Below, piece by piece: positions 1 through 11,645 of a DNA stretch of 64,000 bases. The stretch is taken from the NCBI GenBank assembly GCA_963969595.1, contig OZ018413.1:14435711-14499710 (forward strand). The letters are read 5' to 3'. Both the position numbers and the translations under genes were made by a program. Source of the stretch: Neckera pumila (taxonomy: Eukaryota; Streptophyta; Bryopsida; Hypnales; Neckeraceae). The stretch's first letter is position 1. The number at the start of each line of letters is the position of its first letter. A model generated the notes under the pieces. It worked only from the letters and a program-made list of their open reading frames with translations. It was not told the DNA's origin and did not search any database.

Positions 1-213
1 GATCCGAGGCAAGCAATTGCGTCCTTTGGGGAAAGCTCGATCCCGAATCATGTTGTGCCCAAATTGACAGCAAACCTGCAACTTATTTACTTACTTGCAG
101 CGTCCCAAGCTCCAACACCACGGCGGGCCCATTTCAAAGGTTGATAGCAAGGTTGAACCGATCGAACAGCACCATGAGAAAGTAGCAAAACAGGAGGAGC
201 TAGCTAGCTAGCG
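1..213 (+). promoter_or_regulatory. 5' flank and probable 5' UTR of the F-box gene
   Basis: This is the only sequence upstream of the F-box start codon in the window. The ATG at 214 follows a short GCTAGCTAGCTAGC-like tract and an AGCG context. I see no convincing TATA box. Assignment as promoter or UTR rests on position alone. Confidence 0.3.
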
Positions 214-2652
214 ATGTCTGCCCGCCCGAGCAAGGCCCAGAAACTGATCCCCATGGACCGCGAACAAGACCCCCCACCCGAATCAGAGCCATCAGACCCA
301 GAACCCACCACCAGCTCCATGGACCCCGCCCTCTGGCGCTTCTTCCCTGAAGATCTCATGGCCCGCGTCCTCTCCCGCCTCCCTCTCACCCCCCTCTTCC
401 GCTTCCGCTGCGTCTGCCGCCTCTGGAACACCCTCTCCCATTCCCACTCCTTCACAAGTCTTCACCCCCCTTCACCAAAAGAAGCCTGGATCCTCATCTT
501 CGCCGACAGGGGATACAGGGTCGTCTCCGCCTATATCCCCACCGAGAACAAGTGGCACCACATCCCTCTCTCCTTCCTGCCCTTCGACATCTCCGATGTC
601 ACGGTGGCAGGGGGGTTGCTGGTGTTCCGGTGGCATGAGCCTGGGAACGGAGGAGACGCCGGGTCCAGTGTGTGTGTGTGCAACCCTGTGACGAGCGAGT
701 GGCGGAAGCTGCCGCCCATGTTGGGAGGGTGGAGGGACGGACTGTTGGGAGTGGTGGTGGATGAGGAGAGAGGGGGCAAGTATAAGATCGTGGTGAGGAG
801 TAATGGGAGCCTGAATGGCAGTAATGGGGGTGGGGGGAGGCAGCAGCGGGCGGGGGGGAGGACGGAGGTGTATGATTCGGAGATTGATGGGTGGGTGAGG
901 ACCAGCGGACTCGACGACGGCATCACCACTGGTGGGTTTGTGTTGTTTTCCAAGTTTCTCTGCTAGAAATGTTTGTGTTGGAATGAGCGTTTGAATGCAT
1001 CCAATTCGGCTGTTGGATAAAGGATGCAAAAGTTAAGCAGTGTGGAAGTTTGGGTACATGGTGGTGTGGAGCTGAAATCACCACCTACAAGATAATGCAC
1101 CTTGTTTGAACGTTTATTTTTTGTTGGTTTGGAGTCACTTTGTTCGTGTTTGCACATGAAAGAGCGATCCGATGCATCCAAGATTGTGTGCTTTGCGGGT
1201 ACCGTATGCAGAAGTTAGGAAGAGTTGAAGTTTTGGGTACATGGTGGTGAGCTGAAATCGCTACTGGATAATGCACCTTGTTTGAACGTGGTTTTTTTTT
1301 GGTTGGTTGGTTGGAGTCACTTTGTTCGCGTTTGCACTTGAAAGAGCAATCCCGTGCATCCACGATTGCTTGTTTGGGTAACGAGTGCAGAAGTTTGAAA
1401 CTACCGTAGTCAATAATATTTCAGTTTTTTTGTAACCATGTGACTAAAGTTGGTGCAAAAACGTTTTGTTGACTCTAGGGCATGCGTACTGCAACGGGGT
1501 ATTGTATTTTATGACGTGGGAGACGCGCAGCGGGGTATATGGGGTGTATGCGTACCATGTCGAGCAAGGAACATGGAGTAAAGTGCATGTGCCTATCCCG
1601 GATTTCATGACTTGCCCTCATGTGGTAGAATGTCAAGGACGCCTGCTCATGGTTGGTGGTTTCGGAAGGTAAGGTAGATGTTATTCACCTCTAAACATAT
1701 GAAAGAGTGCAATATTTGGAAGATTTATAAGATTGTCTCGATATGCAAGTTGATTTTGTATACGCCTATAATCAACACTTTGAGTGATTTAATTTATCAT
1801 ATGTATCCATGTAAGATATGCTAAGAAAAATAGGATTCTTCTATCAACTGCCATCAAGACCAACAAAAACCATCCATTCAGTAATATTATCCATGCTCAT
1901 ATGGTTACCTTAAATGAGTCCCTATGAGTTCCTTGCATTATAGGAGGCAATGCATAGACATACTAAATGTGAGAAAATTTGAGTTGTTTGCTAATCAAAA
2001 GGCAAGTCAACACTACAAGGTACTCTTGTAGCATCGCTACTTGTTTCATTCCGGAATTGAGAAGTCAGGGTTGATTGTTTCATACTTGTTACCTCTCATC
2101 AAGTTGATCAAATTTACTTGTTTCCTTGAACTCAACATGCAAAGTTCCTTTCTATTGATGAGTCATTAATTAGTATGCGTCGCATGAGAGCAGAGTAGGA
2201 AATTTTGAATTCAATGGCCTACAGTGGTATTGAATTGCATATGGAATGTTTCTGTAGCAGTGTAGCATGGTTCAAGAATGTCCTGATGCTCTCTCGTTGT
2301 CATAAAAATCCATATCGTAAACGAACGCAGTTGTGATATCAGGAGGCCTCATTTTGTGACAGAGGGCATCTGCGTGTGGGAGCTGCGGCACCGGACCAGA
2401 GACTGGGCAGTGGTGCAGAACATGCCGGAGGGCTTGTTCAAGGAGCTTCTGCACAACTCCAGCCTGCTGTCGTTCAACTGCGTGGGCCATGGGGACCAGA
2501 TCTTTTTGAGCAACCGAAAGAGACCCAGGCTCGTTGTCATCTTCGACTGTGCTCACAATTCATGGAAACGGGTTGAGTCTTGCATCTCCCATGACCTCCA
2601 CCCCATGTACTCCTGGTTTTCCTATTATCCTCGACTTGCGACCGTGCTGTAG
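214..2652 (+). CDS. F-box/kelch-like protein, three exons
   Basis: Probable substrate-recognition subunit of an SCF ubiquitin ligase. I join exons 214-931, 1479-1668 and 2343-2652. Both introns are GT-AG (donors GTGGGT and GTAAGG), the phases match, and the product is 405 aa. A proline-rich N-terminus of about 35 residues precedes an F-box at about 38-82 (FPEDLMARVLSRLPL, then the CVCRLW motif). Kelch-like stretches follow (VCNPVTSEWRKLPP, GHAYCNGVLYF, LLMVGGFGR) and the protein ends in LATVL. A second in-frame ATG at residue 36 (MDPALW) could also start translation, since related plant F-box/kelch proteins often begin MDP-. The intron 1 join reads TTG/HAYCNG smoothly. It is the convergent neighbour of the NPF gene. 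The F-box is clear; the substrate is unknown. Confidence 0.85.
966..1410. repeat. Degenerate tandem repeat inside F-box intron 1
   Basis: A unit of about 182 bp occurs about 2.3 times. Landmarks repeat in order: TGGGTACATGGTGGTG at 1051 and 1234, GATAATGCACCTTGTTTG at 1091 and 1267, CACTTTGTTCG at 1136 and 1318, then GTGCATCCA-type sequence starting a third partial copy. Spacings range from 176 to 183 bp, so the copies have small indels. The repeat makes up most of the 547-bp intron. Confidence 0.8.
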
Positions 2653-3820
2653 TAAAAGTTAGGGGAATGACTGACAAAGAGGAGTTCCTGCAAATAAAGA
2701 TCTTCCGTGGAGGGGGAAGCCCAACGAGGAAGAGAGAGACTGACGAGGAGGGGAGTTCAAGTGCAAAAACGTACCTTTGATGAAGAACGAAGTGGTTCTA
2801 TGACATAAAGCAAACGCCCACGCAAACGCCAAGACTAAAATTCCAATGATTCAGGACTTCTCAAGTGGATTGAGCTTTTCATAATTCCTAGTTATAGGGG
2901 ATTTTGATGTCCAGGATCAATCCAGAACCCTAATTCCGTGGCAGAATCCGTCCGCATACCATGCAGGAAATTTCTTGGTGGCACGGTGCTTGATGAATGA
3001 TCTTGCTCCCGACATTCTTTCGAGGCCTTGTGAACGTCCCTCCAGTAGTGACATTGCGCCACCCATGATACTAAGGAATTCTTTGAGAAGTTAATCCTCC
3101 TTGCATTGGTTGAAAATTCCTGATCAAGATAAATCAACAGATGACAAGGTTCCAAATTGGGAGTCTAAATTTGTATATCTCTATAACATTCTGGAAAGGA
3201 GATCCAAACACCTTGGCCGCTACTAATTCAAAGAAGAAACGAGGTATTCAAGATGCTCTGATCCTCTGAAATTGTCTCTCTTTGACATACTTCCCTCAGC
3301 ATCTTGAGTTCAAGAATTTTGACAAGGAAGTCCATGATGTCAATCACTTCAATCACACCCTGACGTACAGTAGCTCTTGCAATATCACATGAGAGGAAGC
3401 CAAAGTAGCATTCCATTGATTGAATCCAAATCAGAACCTCTTTTTTAAAGAGGGTTGATTCCAAGACTATACAGTTGTGTACGTAAATTTGTCCTTAAAA
3501 ACCCAAATAGCCCCAAATGCGGAGCAAGAATGGAATGTACGAAAGAGAATGCCAACATGCAATCAACACCAGCGCGCATGAGGGAGCACCTTTGCGGGTC
3601 CACTTCACGTGATGTTTCTGGGCCGACTGCATATCTCCAGATCGCCTCACCGATCAGAATATTAAACAATGGCCACCAAATTACCCACTGTTCTGCGTCC
3701 CCTGATACCTCCTAGCTTGTCACCAGCAAAGCCTCAACTATACACAACCCTGTCTGTTTTTGAGCGGATTCTATAACGATTCTGAGAACCGCGCCATTGG
3801 AATTTCATAGAGTGGGTGAA
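2653..3820. other. Gap between convergent F-box and NPF genes
   Basis: This 1.17-kb stretch should hold the 3' UTRs of both flanking genes. Several short open frames of 60-90 codons lie here, mostly on the minus strand (for example 3228-3464 and 3445-3669). None has a recognisable domain, so I leave them unannotated. Confidence 0.4.
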
Positions 3821-6800
3821 CTACTTGAGGAGCTGGCCTGCATCATCTTGCAATTGGAAGATCGAAGGGCGCCTGCGGCAGGTCTGCTTTGTGATATACC
3901 GTCTGGCACACATCACATAGAACCCCAGGTTGGCCACACTCAAGCCCGCCACGAGCCAGAAGAAGTAATCGAGATGGCCTCGGTTGAGGTTATCCGCGAT
4001 CCACCCCGACGCCCCATCCCTGGTGGTCAGGCACGTCACAATAGAGAGCAGCCCACTGCTGAGAAAACTCCCAAAGGAAATGGTGAGCAAGCCGAACGCC
4101 GTCCCCAGTCCGCGCATGGCGTCCGGGCTCTCCCCGTAGGAGAACTCGTGCATGCCCACAAAGGCGAACACTTCCGCAACTCCCACCAGGAAGTACTGGG
4201 GCACCTGACAGAACACCAAAAAGACCCACCGGGTTTAAACGGAGGAAAGAGGAACAGCGCCGAAGCGCATCACAGGCCAGTGGCCGGAGAACGTACAGGC
4301 AAGCACCGGGCCGAGATCCAAAACAAAGCAAAGCTCGACAGGGTGCACCTGCCAGAACACGCTGAGCGGGACGGGCACGGTCGGGTAGTCCAGCAGGCCA
4401 TGTCGGCGTGCCACTTCCAAACGCTCGATCTCCACCACAGCTGCAGCGACCACGGCGAACACGGAGAGGCCCAGCCCAATGCCGACCCGCTGAAGTTCCG
4501 TGAAGCCTCGCGGGTTGTTCGTGACACGGGAGACGAAGCGGATCACGACCACGTCGTAAATGGGCACCCACAAGGCGACGCTGAGAATCTCAATCACTGT
4601 GAGGGAGGCGGGGGGGACCTTGAAGTGGGGACCCAAGTGGAGGTCCATGGTGGCTCCTTGGAGGATGAAGAGAGTGGAAATTTGGGTGTACACGGTGGAG
4701 AACATGGCGCTGGACAGCATGATGGGGAGCATCCGCACCAGGATCTTCACCTGAAACGCGCAGAGTAGTTTAAGTACAACGTGCCAAAGGATGTGAAATC
4801 AAAACGCGAAGATCAGAGACGCTGAGCACTAGGTTTGTCAAACGATCGATATTTCCATCTCACCCTCCTCAATTTTGCCTATACCCAAAACCCTCCTGTT
4901 CTCAAGCGAAAACAAGTGAAGCTTCCATGTATAAAAGTTCTCACCACCGAACATATATATCCAGGTATCAAGGCATAGCTTTGCATATCTGTTTCTATTC
5001 AGGAAAGGACTGTGAAAATGGGTGACTGACTAAGAACCGAAACCAACTAGGTGCAAGACCACAACAACTATGAGAAAATATTCGATCAGAAGGGGCGAGA
5101 GGAAAGACAAGAATGGTTCGGCCATTAACAGTTTAATGCTCTTTCTGCAGTTGTCCTGTTTCAATTAGAAAATCTAATTCAGGGAAAGCGTCACAAGCAG
5201 ATGAATGAGAATTTCATAATTAAATACTTGGACTGCCACTTCATGCATAATCAGACGAAGGGGTGAACTTACGACCTCTTCAACTTGGGTGACTGTGCAT
5301 AGTCTCCAAGGGTTGGCAAAAATCTCATCACTCTTACAGTCCCCATCCATCTCCACAGCAGCCTTGTCAAGAAATCTAGCACACCCCAAAAAGTCAGCAC
5401 ATTGAAAAACGCTAGAGGATGTCATCTCAGAGGCCTACATAACATTCCTAAAAGAAGCTGCAAACACCTTGGGCCAATTCAAGGTATCCAAGAGGCTCCA
5501 ATTCTGCGGCATCATATATCATTTGTACAAAATCTTTTAACATCTTCAATTCAGAATGCAAGCGGTCAAATTCAACCCTCGATATAAGAAAAGTGCAGTT
5601 CCAACTAACCACCCTGCAGCAATAGTGAAAGGGTGGGCAGTCGTAACATATATTACTCTAAAGCGTTACATGTAACATAAGCAAAAGCTGGATTTGGATG
5701 GAAAATTTCTGTCACCGTCCATACTTGAACTCGTTTGTATGCCGAATCTTGCGACTTCCCCGAATGACAGACTCCATTTCGTCAGGCACTTCGTAAAGAG
5801 CAGCACTGGAAGCAAGAGTTTTGAGATGCCACTTCCGAGCCGATGCAACCATCACTTGTAGAACTCTAACAAGAGGGTTGCCCGCTGGCGGATGGTGCCG
5901 ATAGAATGGAGCCCCTGCAATCAAAAAACTCGTCCCGACAACCAAACAGACGAGCGAGGCTCCAAAGCCCAAGCTCCAGCTCACATTATCCTGGATGTAC
6001 ACGAAGAAAACCCCCGCTAGAAGCGCTCCCATGTTGATAGACATGTAGTACCAATTGAAGAACGAGGCTTTCTGAACTTTCTCCTCGGGGTCTTCTTCAT
6101 CAAACTGCTCCGCTCCCAAGGACGACACCGCAGGTTGGAGGGCACCAGCTCCAAGGCCAACCATGTACAATGAGAAGAACAAGAAGGCTGTTTGACCAAC
6201 GGATGCAGGAGGGCACAACCAGTCTTGAGTGGCACATTCTTGGGGCCTCAGGGAAGCTACGGATGCCGAAATTGTAAGGAAGACCAAGGCCTGCCACAGA
6301 GATCATGGATGTAGTGATGGTCAACATGAATGAATTGCGTGGCAACCTGTATTGTAATCAGAAGTCATCAAATCAATACCAGGAACTTATAATATGCATC
6401 AGTAAGATAGAAACAAAGTAAAATTAGAACAGTAGGATGTTCAGGACCGCATAATAACAATTGATATTTGGGCCAGTGTATGAACTAGGCTTATAATTGA
6501 GGAATATGACTTGCAATCGGTAACGACGTCAATGTAGAGTAGCCTTTATCAAATGTTAGCTTGTTTATTCGGTAAATAGAGACAATCTTTACTAGACAAT
6601 CTATGTTTTGGTGATTCAAGATCTCCCAACCAAAAACAATAGGTAGAATGTGTAGTTTGCACATACAATGATATAAATGAAGGAGGAGACGACGGAGGCC
6701 CAATAGCGTCCCCAGAACGCGTCCGCTAAAAACGCTCCAATAAGGGGAAAGATGTAGCCAACTCCAATCCAGTTGCTCACATTCGTTGACGCTGCAGCAT

Positions 6801-7512
6801 TGCTTTGGTGCATCACGGATGTGAGGTACATAACCAGATTGGCGGAGCAGCCATAATAGCCCAGATTGTCGAACACCACATTTGCTGTTTTGACACAAGA
6901 ATTGCAAAGATTCAATTCACACACTACATGTCATCCCCAATTTTTTCAGTAGTTAATTAAGCCAGATGATACTAAAACCGTTCTGGGCCTGACCCCATCT
7001 CCTACATTAACCGTGGTTACCTGTAGCAACTCATCTATTTGTGCACTTGAATGCGCTTATTAGCAAGTGTAGCAATTTATCTGTTTATGCACTTGGTTGC
7101 ACTTATTAGCAGCTGGTGTACGTGTGACCTGCCTAAACGCCTATGACCACTGATCTTTGATGGAAATGTGGTCTACAACCTCCCTCTTTGAATTGATAAG
7201 ATATTCACACACTGTGAATTTTTTTTTTATCTTAACAGCTTTGGATCTGTATCCAAAGTGATCTCTCCACAGCTCTATAGCGATCTCGCTTAGTCACAAT
7301 GACCACAAATTAATACGGTCCAAACACTCCATCCTAAACCTCCATTTTCCCCAAGACTTACCGTATATAAACCAGGATGTCTTCCAGCCTCCGGTCCTGG
7401 TCTTACTAGCTGGGCGTCCTTGATAATCCACGGTCCCATCTTCGGTGTACTCTTCTGCTTTATGACAGAGTGAATCTGTAGCATCCACATCTTCCCTTCC
7501 CTCTTCATCTGC
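3821..7512 (-). CDS. NPF (NRT1/PTR family) major-facilitator transporter, start exon unresolved
   Basis: Predicted 12-TM proton-dependent nitrate/peptide/hormone-type transporter. Exons (transcript order) 7362-7512, 6667-6884, 5725-6290, 5273(or 5276)-5375, 4349-4750 and 3821-4204 join in phase with GT-AG introns to about 606 residues, the usual family length. Family motifs run in order: EDGTVDYQGRPA, TGGWKTS, HQSNAAASTNVSNW, PLIGAFLADAFWGRYW, GAGALQPAVSSLGAEQFDE, SFFNWYYMSINMG, FLDKAAVE, PWRLCTVTQVEE, SVFWQ/VPQYFLVG and SPDAMRGLGTAFGLLT. The exon at 7362-7512 has no in-frame ATG and meets a stop just upstream, so a short start exon must lie further 5'. At 5273/5276 two donors (GTAAGT or GTCGTA) differ by one valine; the family favours a single V. 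The TM1 ExxER motif reads VVFDN. Subfamily and substrate are not assigned. Confidence 0.88.
6977..7290. repeat. Diverged direct repeat, copy 1, in NPF intron
   Basis: Copy 1 shares ordered blocks with 7819-8120: CCCATCTCCTA, AGCAACTCATCT, TGATCTTTGA, GTCTACAACCTCC, CCAAAGTGATC and CTCTATAG(C/T)GATCTC. It lies in the intron just 3' of the first recognised NPF exon. A short internal duplication of the GCACTTG...CTTATTAGCA block sits near 7037-7110. Confidence 0.7.
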
Positions 7513-7818
7513 CTGTGCGGAAACAAAAACGATTTAACGCCCAAGGTCATACTGATCTCCATACAAACGAAGTATAATCACAACTTGCAACACAGACAGG
7601 AAGGGTAATTAGGTCACGGATGAAGCTCGTTGTTGACGAGTTTGGATTAAGCCACACCTGAAAAGCTACATTGACAGCAGTTTGTCATGTCCGTCAACAC
7701 ATGATTGCCATCTAAGGAATAGGATACTAAAACCTAAGCACGTCTCCAATTGACGAACCCGTAGTACCGACAGCATTCATGCACTTAGCTATGCATCCGC
7801 TCGAGGATAGTAAAAAAT

Positions 7819-8120
7819 GTTAGGGATCTGATCCCATCTCCTATACGGACCCCTGTTATCATCAGCAACTCATCTGTTCTTACACTTGGCTGACCTTCAT
7901 TTAGCAAGTATGGCGTAAGCAGGACTTGAATACATGTCTATGGTAGCTGATCTTTGAAAAGAAATGGGGTTGTCTATTGCCCCTTCAAATTTAGGTCTAC
8001 AACCTCCAACTTTGAATGATTGCATAAGAAATTTACATACAATAATAAATATTCTATCAAAAGATAGATCGACTCTCGTACCCAAAGTGATCCTCCCCAA
8101 CTCTATAGTGATCTCCCGAT
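7819..8120. repeat. Diverged direct repeat, copy 2, upstream of first recognised NPF exon
   Basis: Partner of 6977-7290 in the same orientation. The two copies bracket the exon at 7362-7512. They could be a transposable element family or a local segmental duplication; I see no target duplication that decides it. Confidence 0.65.
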
Positions 8121-9276
8121 AACACTCCACACACTCAAGCTCCTACATATCTGTAGAACTCGGTTAAGGGGATGCAAATACAATTAATCCTCTCCCTTAG
8201 GCTGGCCAATTCTTGGTAAATGAAATAGCATCCCAAGGCGAGACAGAACAACGATCGTCGCAGCAACGACAAACCTAGCTTGTACTCAAGTCTCAGCTTC
8301 AGAAGAAGATAATCCACCATAAATTCAATTACTACGTCCAGTCGTCTCGCTCATCATTTTACAAGCTACTCAAGTGCACTCTGTTCAACCACAAAGAGGT
8401 GAAAATTGCAGCTACGAGCACGGATCCCATCAAGAACATTTTCAAAGACCCTACACAATACATGTCCACTTACATCTCATATATTCCAATCGAGATTGAT
8501 AAGGCAAGATTCGTATTCATCATTAATTGTGCCTGTACTAGGAACTCAAATTAACAAGAGCTTAATTGTCCGAGAAAAGAAGCGTTTTCTAGCTTACCCA
8601 GAAATGCTTCTGCACAATCGTTCAATCGTGTGAAGGCATGGTGCTCATCTGTAAGCCGATCAGCCATTGATCAAAACGTAACACACCCTCGTGCCAATTC
8701 AATCTTGCGCGTCTTACAACATGGAGAGTGTTCAATCTGACTCCGTCTCTCGACAAAAGAAGCCCAGTCGCTTCGACCATGGACTGATGCTGGAGTTATT
8801 ATTAAGAAGTCGTGCCAAAAGCAGAGCCGAATCCAAGAAGGAGACATTGCCGAAGCCAATCGGCTGCGCAAACGTAATGAGAAGAAATGAAGGAAGAGAC
8901 AAGGATGGTATCCTGAGGTCACGCCAAGGAGGCATCTTTCTCTTTCTCTTTTCTTTTTCTTTTCTTTTCGTTTTTTATTTATTTTTTAACTCAAGTGTGT
9001 TGAACAAGCAGAGGCATCTTTTTTGAGGAAAGGGAAAAACAGAAGCATTCCCTCTTTGTGGCTCCCATTGGATCTGCTTGGCGTGCACTCAGTGGCACCA
9101 GCAGCGAGGCGGAAAACAAGGGTGCGCCCGCGACTGATTGGGAATCTCATAAGCTAACGTACCGTAACATAAAGAGATATATAATCGTAAAGTCATAACA
9201 TTCAGTAGCCTTCACACAAGCTGCCTTTTCCTCTCTTGAGTCCTCATCTACAAAATTCATTCAAGGCGAGTATTAA
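8121..9276. other. Probable NPF 5' region, no gene resolved
   Basis: The missing NPF start exon and promoter should lie between 7513 and about 9000 on the minus strand, but no short exon stands out. A plus-strand open frame at 8691-9026 starts MPIQSC and ends in a phenylalanine-rich run encoded by a CTTTTT-type tract, which argues against a real gene. Confidence 0.3.
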
Positions 9277-9919
9277 CCCCTAAATGCCCAAGGCCTGTTT
9301 CGGGCTTCCTAGAATTTGCTCTAAATTGAATAAAATGTCAACATTTTGATAAGTTGTATCAATTTTTTTGGAATTGTAACCGTACAAATTCAAATTGGAC
9401 ATGTTAGAGATCTCATAGGAAAAGAAAACACAACAATATCACTTATGGAATGAAAGATTATAATGTTTGACCATGAGGGTGCTAAAACTGCAAAAATCTT
9501 TCAATCTTCTTTACACAAGTCAAATCTAAAAAGTTGGTGACCGAAAAAATATGAAGTTAAAGGGCCTAACTTGTATAACCCCGATCAATTTATGGCTTCT
9601 TAAAATCTATTCTACAATTTTTTTAAATGAATTTTGAATGTGATTTTTTTCTCCAAGATCTAGTGTATTTGAGGCTCATTTCCAAGAGCTCTCAACACTA
9701 CGGGAAGTCAAGATTGCAATGGGTACCCTTTTATAAAAACTTGAATAGATAAATCACTATCACTTGATTTTTTTTCAAGATCAAATTTTTGGTGTTAAAA
9801 TTAGACTTCAAGAAGAACTTTCTAAAAACATAAACTACTAAAAATAACAACTTAGTTAGGTTTTATTTAACTTCAAAGTTTTGCAAACACTAGATTTGGG
9901 TGCCTTGGGCATTTAGGGG
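9277..9919. mobile_element. TTAA-flanked non-autonomous element, family A copy 1 (643 bp)
   Basis: The element begins CCCCTAAATGCCCAAGGC and ends with its exact reverse complement, with TTAA directly outside each end (9273-9276 and 9920-9923). TTAA target sites and CCC(C)T termini are hallmarks of the piggyBac superfamily. The interior is AT-rich and has no coding frame. A homologous copy lies at 18512-19141. Confidence 0.85.
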
Positions 9920-10034
9920 TTAAACCGACCATCTAAGAGATAATGGACCTCTGTAGGAAAATCAGTGGAATATAACACTTTTCACATATTTTTTGGAAGA
10001 AAGAGAAAAGCAAAACAGTTCATTGACAATTTAA

Positions 10035-10355
10035 CCCCTAAAGGCCCAAGGCATTTTTTGGCTCCAAAACCATTGAAAATTGCCATTTCTGTTGCGATCA
10101 CTCAAGAAACAAAAAAATATATTTTTTAGAATTTAACCATAGGATCTTGTACTTCACTTGTCTAAGATTATGTGGTAAGAATTTCATGAAGTTTGACTGT
10201 ATAGATTGGAAGATATTAGCATTTGAAGTTGGAAAAAGAAGGTTTTTTGAACTGTGGCCTGCAATTTCAAATGACTTTGATGGCCATTTGTAGATTTTTT
10301 TTGCACTGCGCACCTGACCCTTACCAAATTGTTATTTTTAGTAGTTTATATTTTT
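10035..10355 (-). mobile_element. Truncated TTAA-family end (family B, reversed) joined to a family A scrap
   Basis: After TTAA at 10031-10034 the sequence opens CCCCTAAAGGCCCAAGGC. Read in reverse complement, the next 270 bp match the right third of the elements at 12981, 52777 and 60709 (blocks like TATTAGCATTTGAA and ATAGGATCTTGTA). At about 10330-10355 it passes into the reverse complement of the right-end region of family A (GTTATTTTTAGTAGTTTAT). No second terminus is seen, so it is a deleted or chimaeric copy. Confidence 0.6.
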
Positions 10356-10954
10356 AGTAGAGCCTCCTACCTTAGGAGGAAAAGCCAGGTTAGAGAATTG
10401 AATCAATAAACACAAATTAAGTTAGTATAGAAGCCAAAGCAATATCAACATCAACAGCAAATGAAGGGCATGACTTAAAATGACTTTTTGTCAGTTTGGA
10501 AGGATCGAGGCATGCACGGGGGCTTGGCTATAACAAAATTAATTTGGCCCGCCACATGGTGGCCAACCACATGATGAAACTCCTCTCAGCTACTTTTGTC
10601 CTATCAGGCTGTCAACCCAGTTAGTCGCCCAAGCTAGGCTGGAGAATTAACTATTGGATCATGTCATAAACTTACAAAGTCTGAAGTAATGGCCAAGTAT
10701 TTTAGTCTACCACTCCCTAATGTGACCCAATTGTTCATTTTTCCTTCTTTGACGCATGCTGACATGTAGCTTATTAGCTACTGATGGTGTAGAATATTCC
10801 ATACCATTTCATCCCAGGGATGGAATGATGTGGAATATTTCACATCATTATGTCCAACTGAAGGCAGCCACTACTGCTACTACTGAATATTGTAAGTGTG
10901 TGCAATGCAAGACGAGGACCCGGAGTTTGAAAAAAAACACTCGGCGACACTAAG
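10356..10954. other. Gene-free stretch between elements
   Basis: No coding frame with recognisable similarity, RNA gene or terminal repeat seen. The open frame at 10756-10953 is short and lacks a domain. Confidence 0.4.
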
Positions 10955-11233
10955 GTAACTACACCTAAAATCGCACAAATAAGCAATTTAGTACAATTTC
11001 CATAATTATATTGGAAAACTTTTTGTTGGATTGTATTGGTAGTGAAAAGGGGAATCTAGATTTTTTTATAATGCATTTCTTGGGCACCATATGAATAAAC
11101 TAAGAATTTTCAAAGTGCCAAAAATAGGTGTTTCGAAAAGTGATCATAGACTCTCATGAATAGTGGGAGTACATTTTATGCAAGAATCCCTAGTGTGCAA
11201 TTTTAGGTAGTGTGCCATTTTAGGTGTAGTTAC
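10955..11233. mobile_element. Small inverted-repeat MITE with GTAACTACACC ends
   Basis: The left end GTAACTACACCTAAAATCGC is mirrored at 11211-11233 by the complement of GTAACTACACCTAAAATGGC, a terminal inverted repeat of about 23 bp with one or two mismatches. The 279-bp body is non-coding and AT-rich. I could not identify a clean target duplication, so the superfamily is unknown. Confidence 0.65.
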
Positions 11234-11645
11234 GGCTTATTTGGAACATTAAAATTGGGGTCTGGTGGAGTTTGGTGCTACATTTCTTTTGTACTATTCT
11301 AAAAAACCCTTCTTTTGACACCACTATTACAACTTGCAAGACATTACTAAACCCATTCCACAAAGTGGAACTAGCAGTGTGAATTTTGTATTCTTGGGTA
11401 TAAAAGTAAAGAAAAAGTCTCTTATTTTGTGTTGTGTTTAGGATATTTTCTAGACCTCCCTTAGTTATCTTGGGGCCTCTGATTGTATATATGAATTAAA
11501 AATTTGCTCATTTTATAATATGCGGCAAATAAAAAATTCTTGCGATTTTCCCTAGGATAAATCCACCCTGCTAGTCCCGCTTTGTGTGACAGGTTTAACG
11601 TCCCTTTACAACTCAAGGAAATCTTTTTGATTAATTCTCTTTTCA

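Noticed and set aside
472..1029. Minus-strand open frames opposite the F-box exon
   Set aside because: Proline/histidine-rich antisense shadows of the F-box coding exon.
2013..2035. CACTACAAGG...CTTGTAG palindrome in F-box intron 2
   Set aside because: Looks like two CACTA ends back to back, but there is no interior, no proper TTGTAGTG end and no target duplication.
3797..4768. Long plus-strand open frame of 323 codons
   Set aside because: It is the antisense shadow of the GC-rich last NPF exons; its product is rich in H, E, G and R with no domain, while the minus strand carries the family motifs and splice sites.
8691..9026. 111-codon plus-strand open frame upstream of NPF
   Set aside because: No domain, ends in a simple-sequence tract, and overlaps the expected NPF 5' region.
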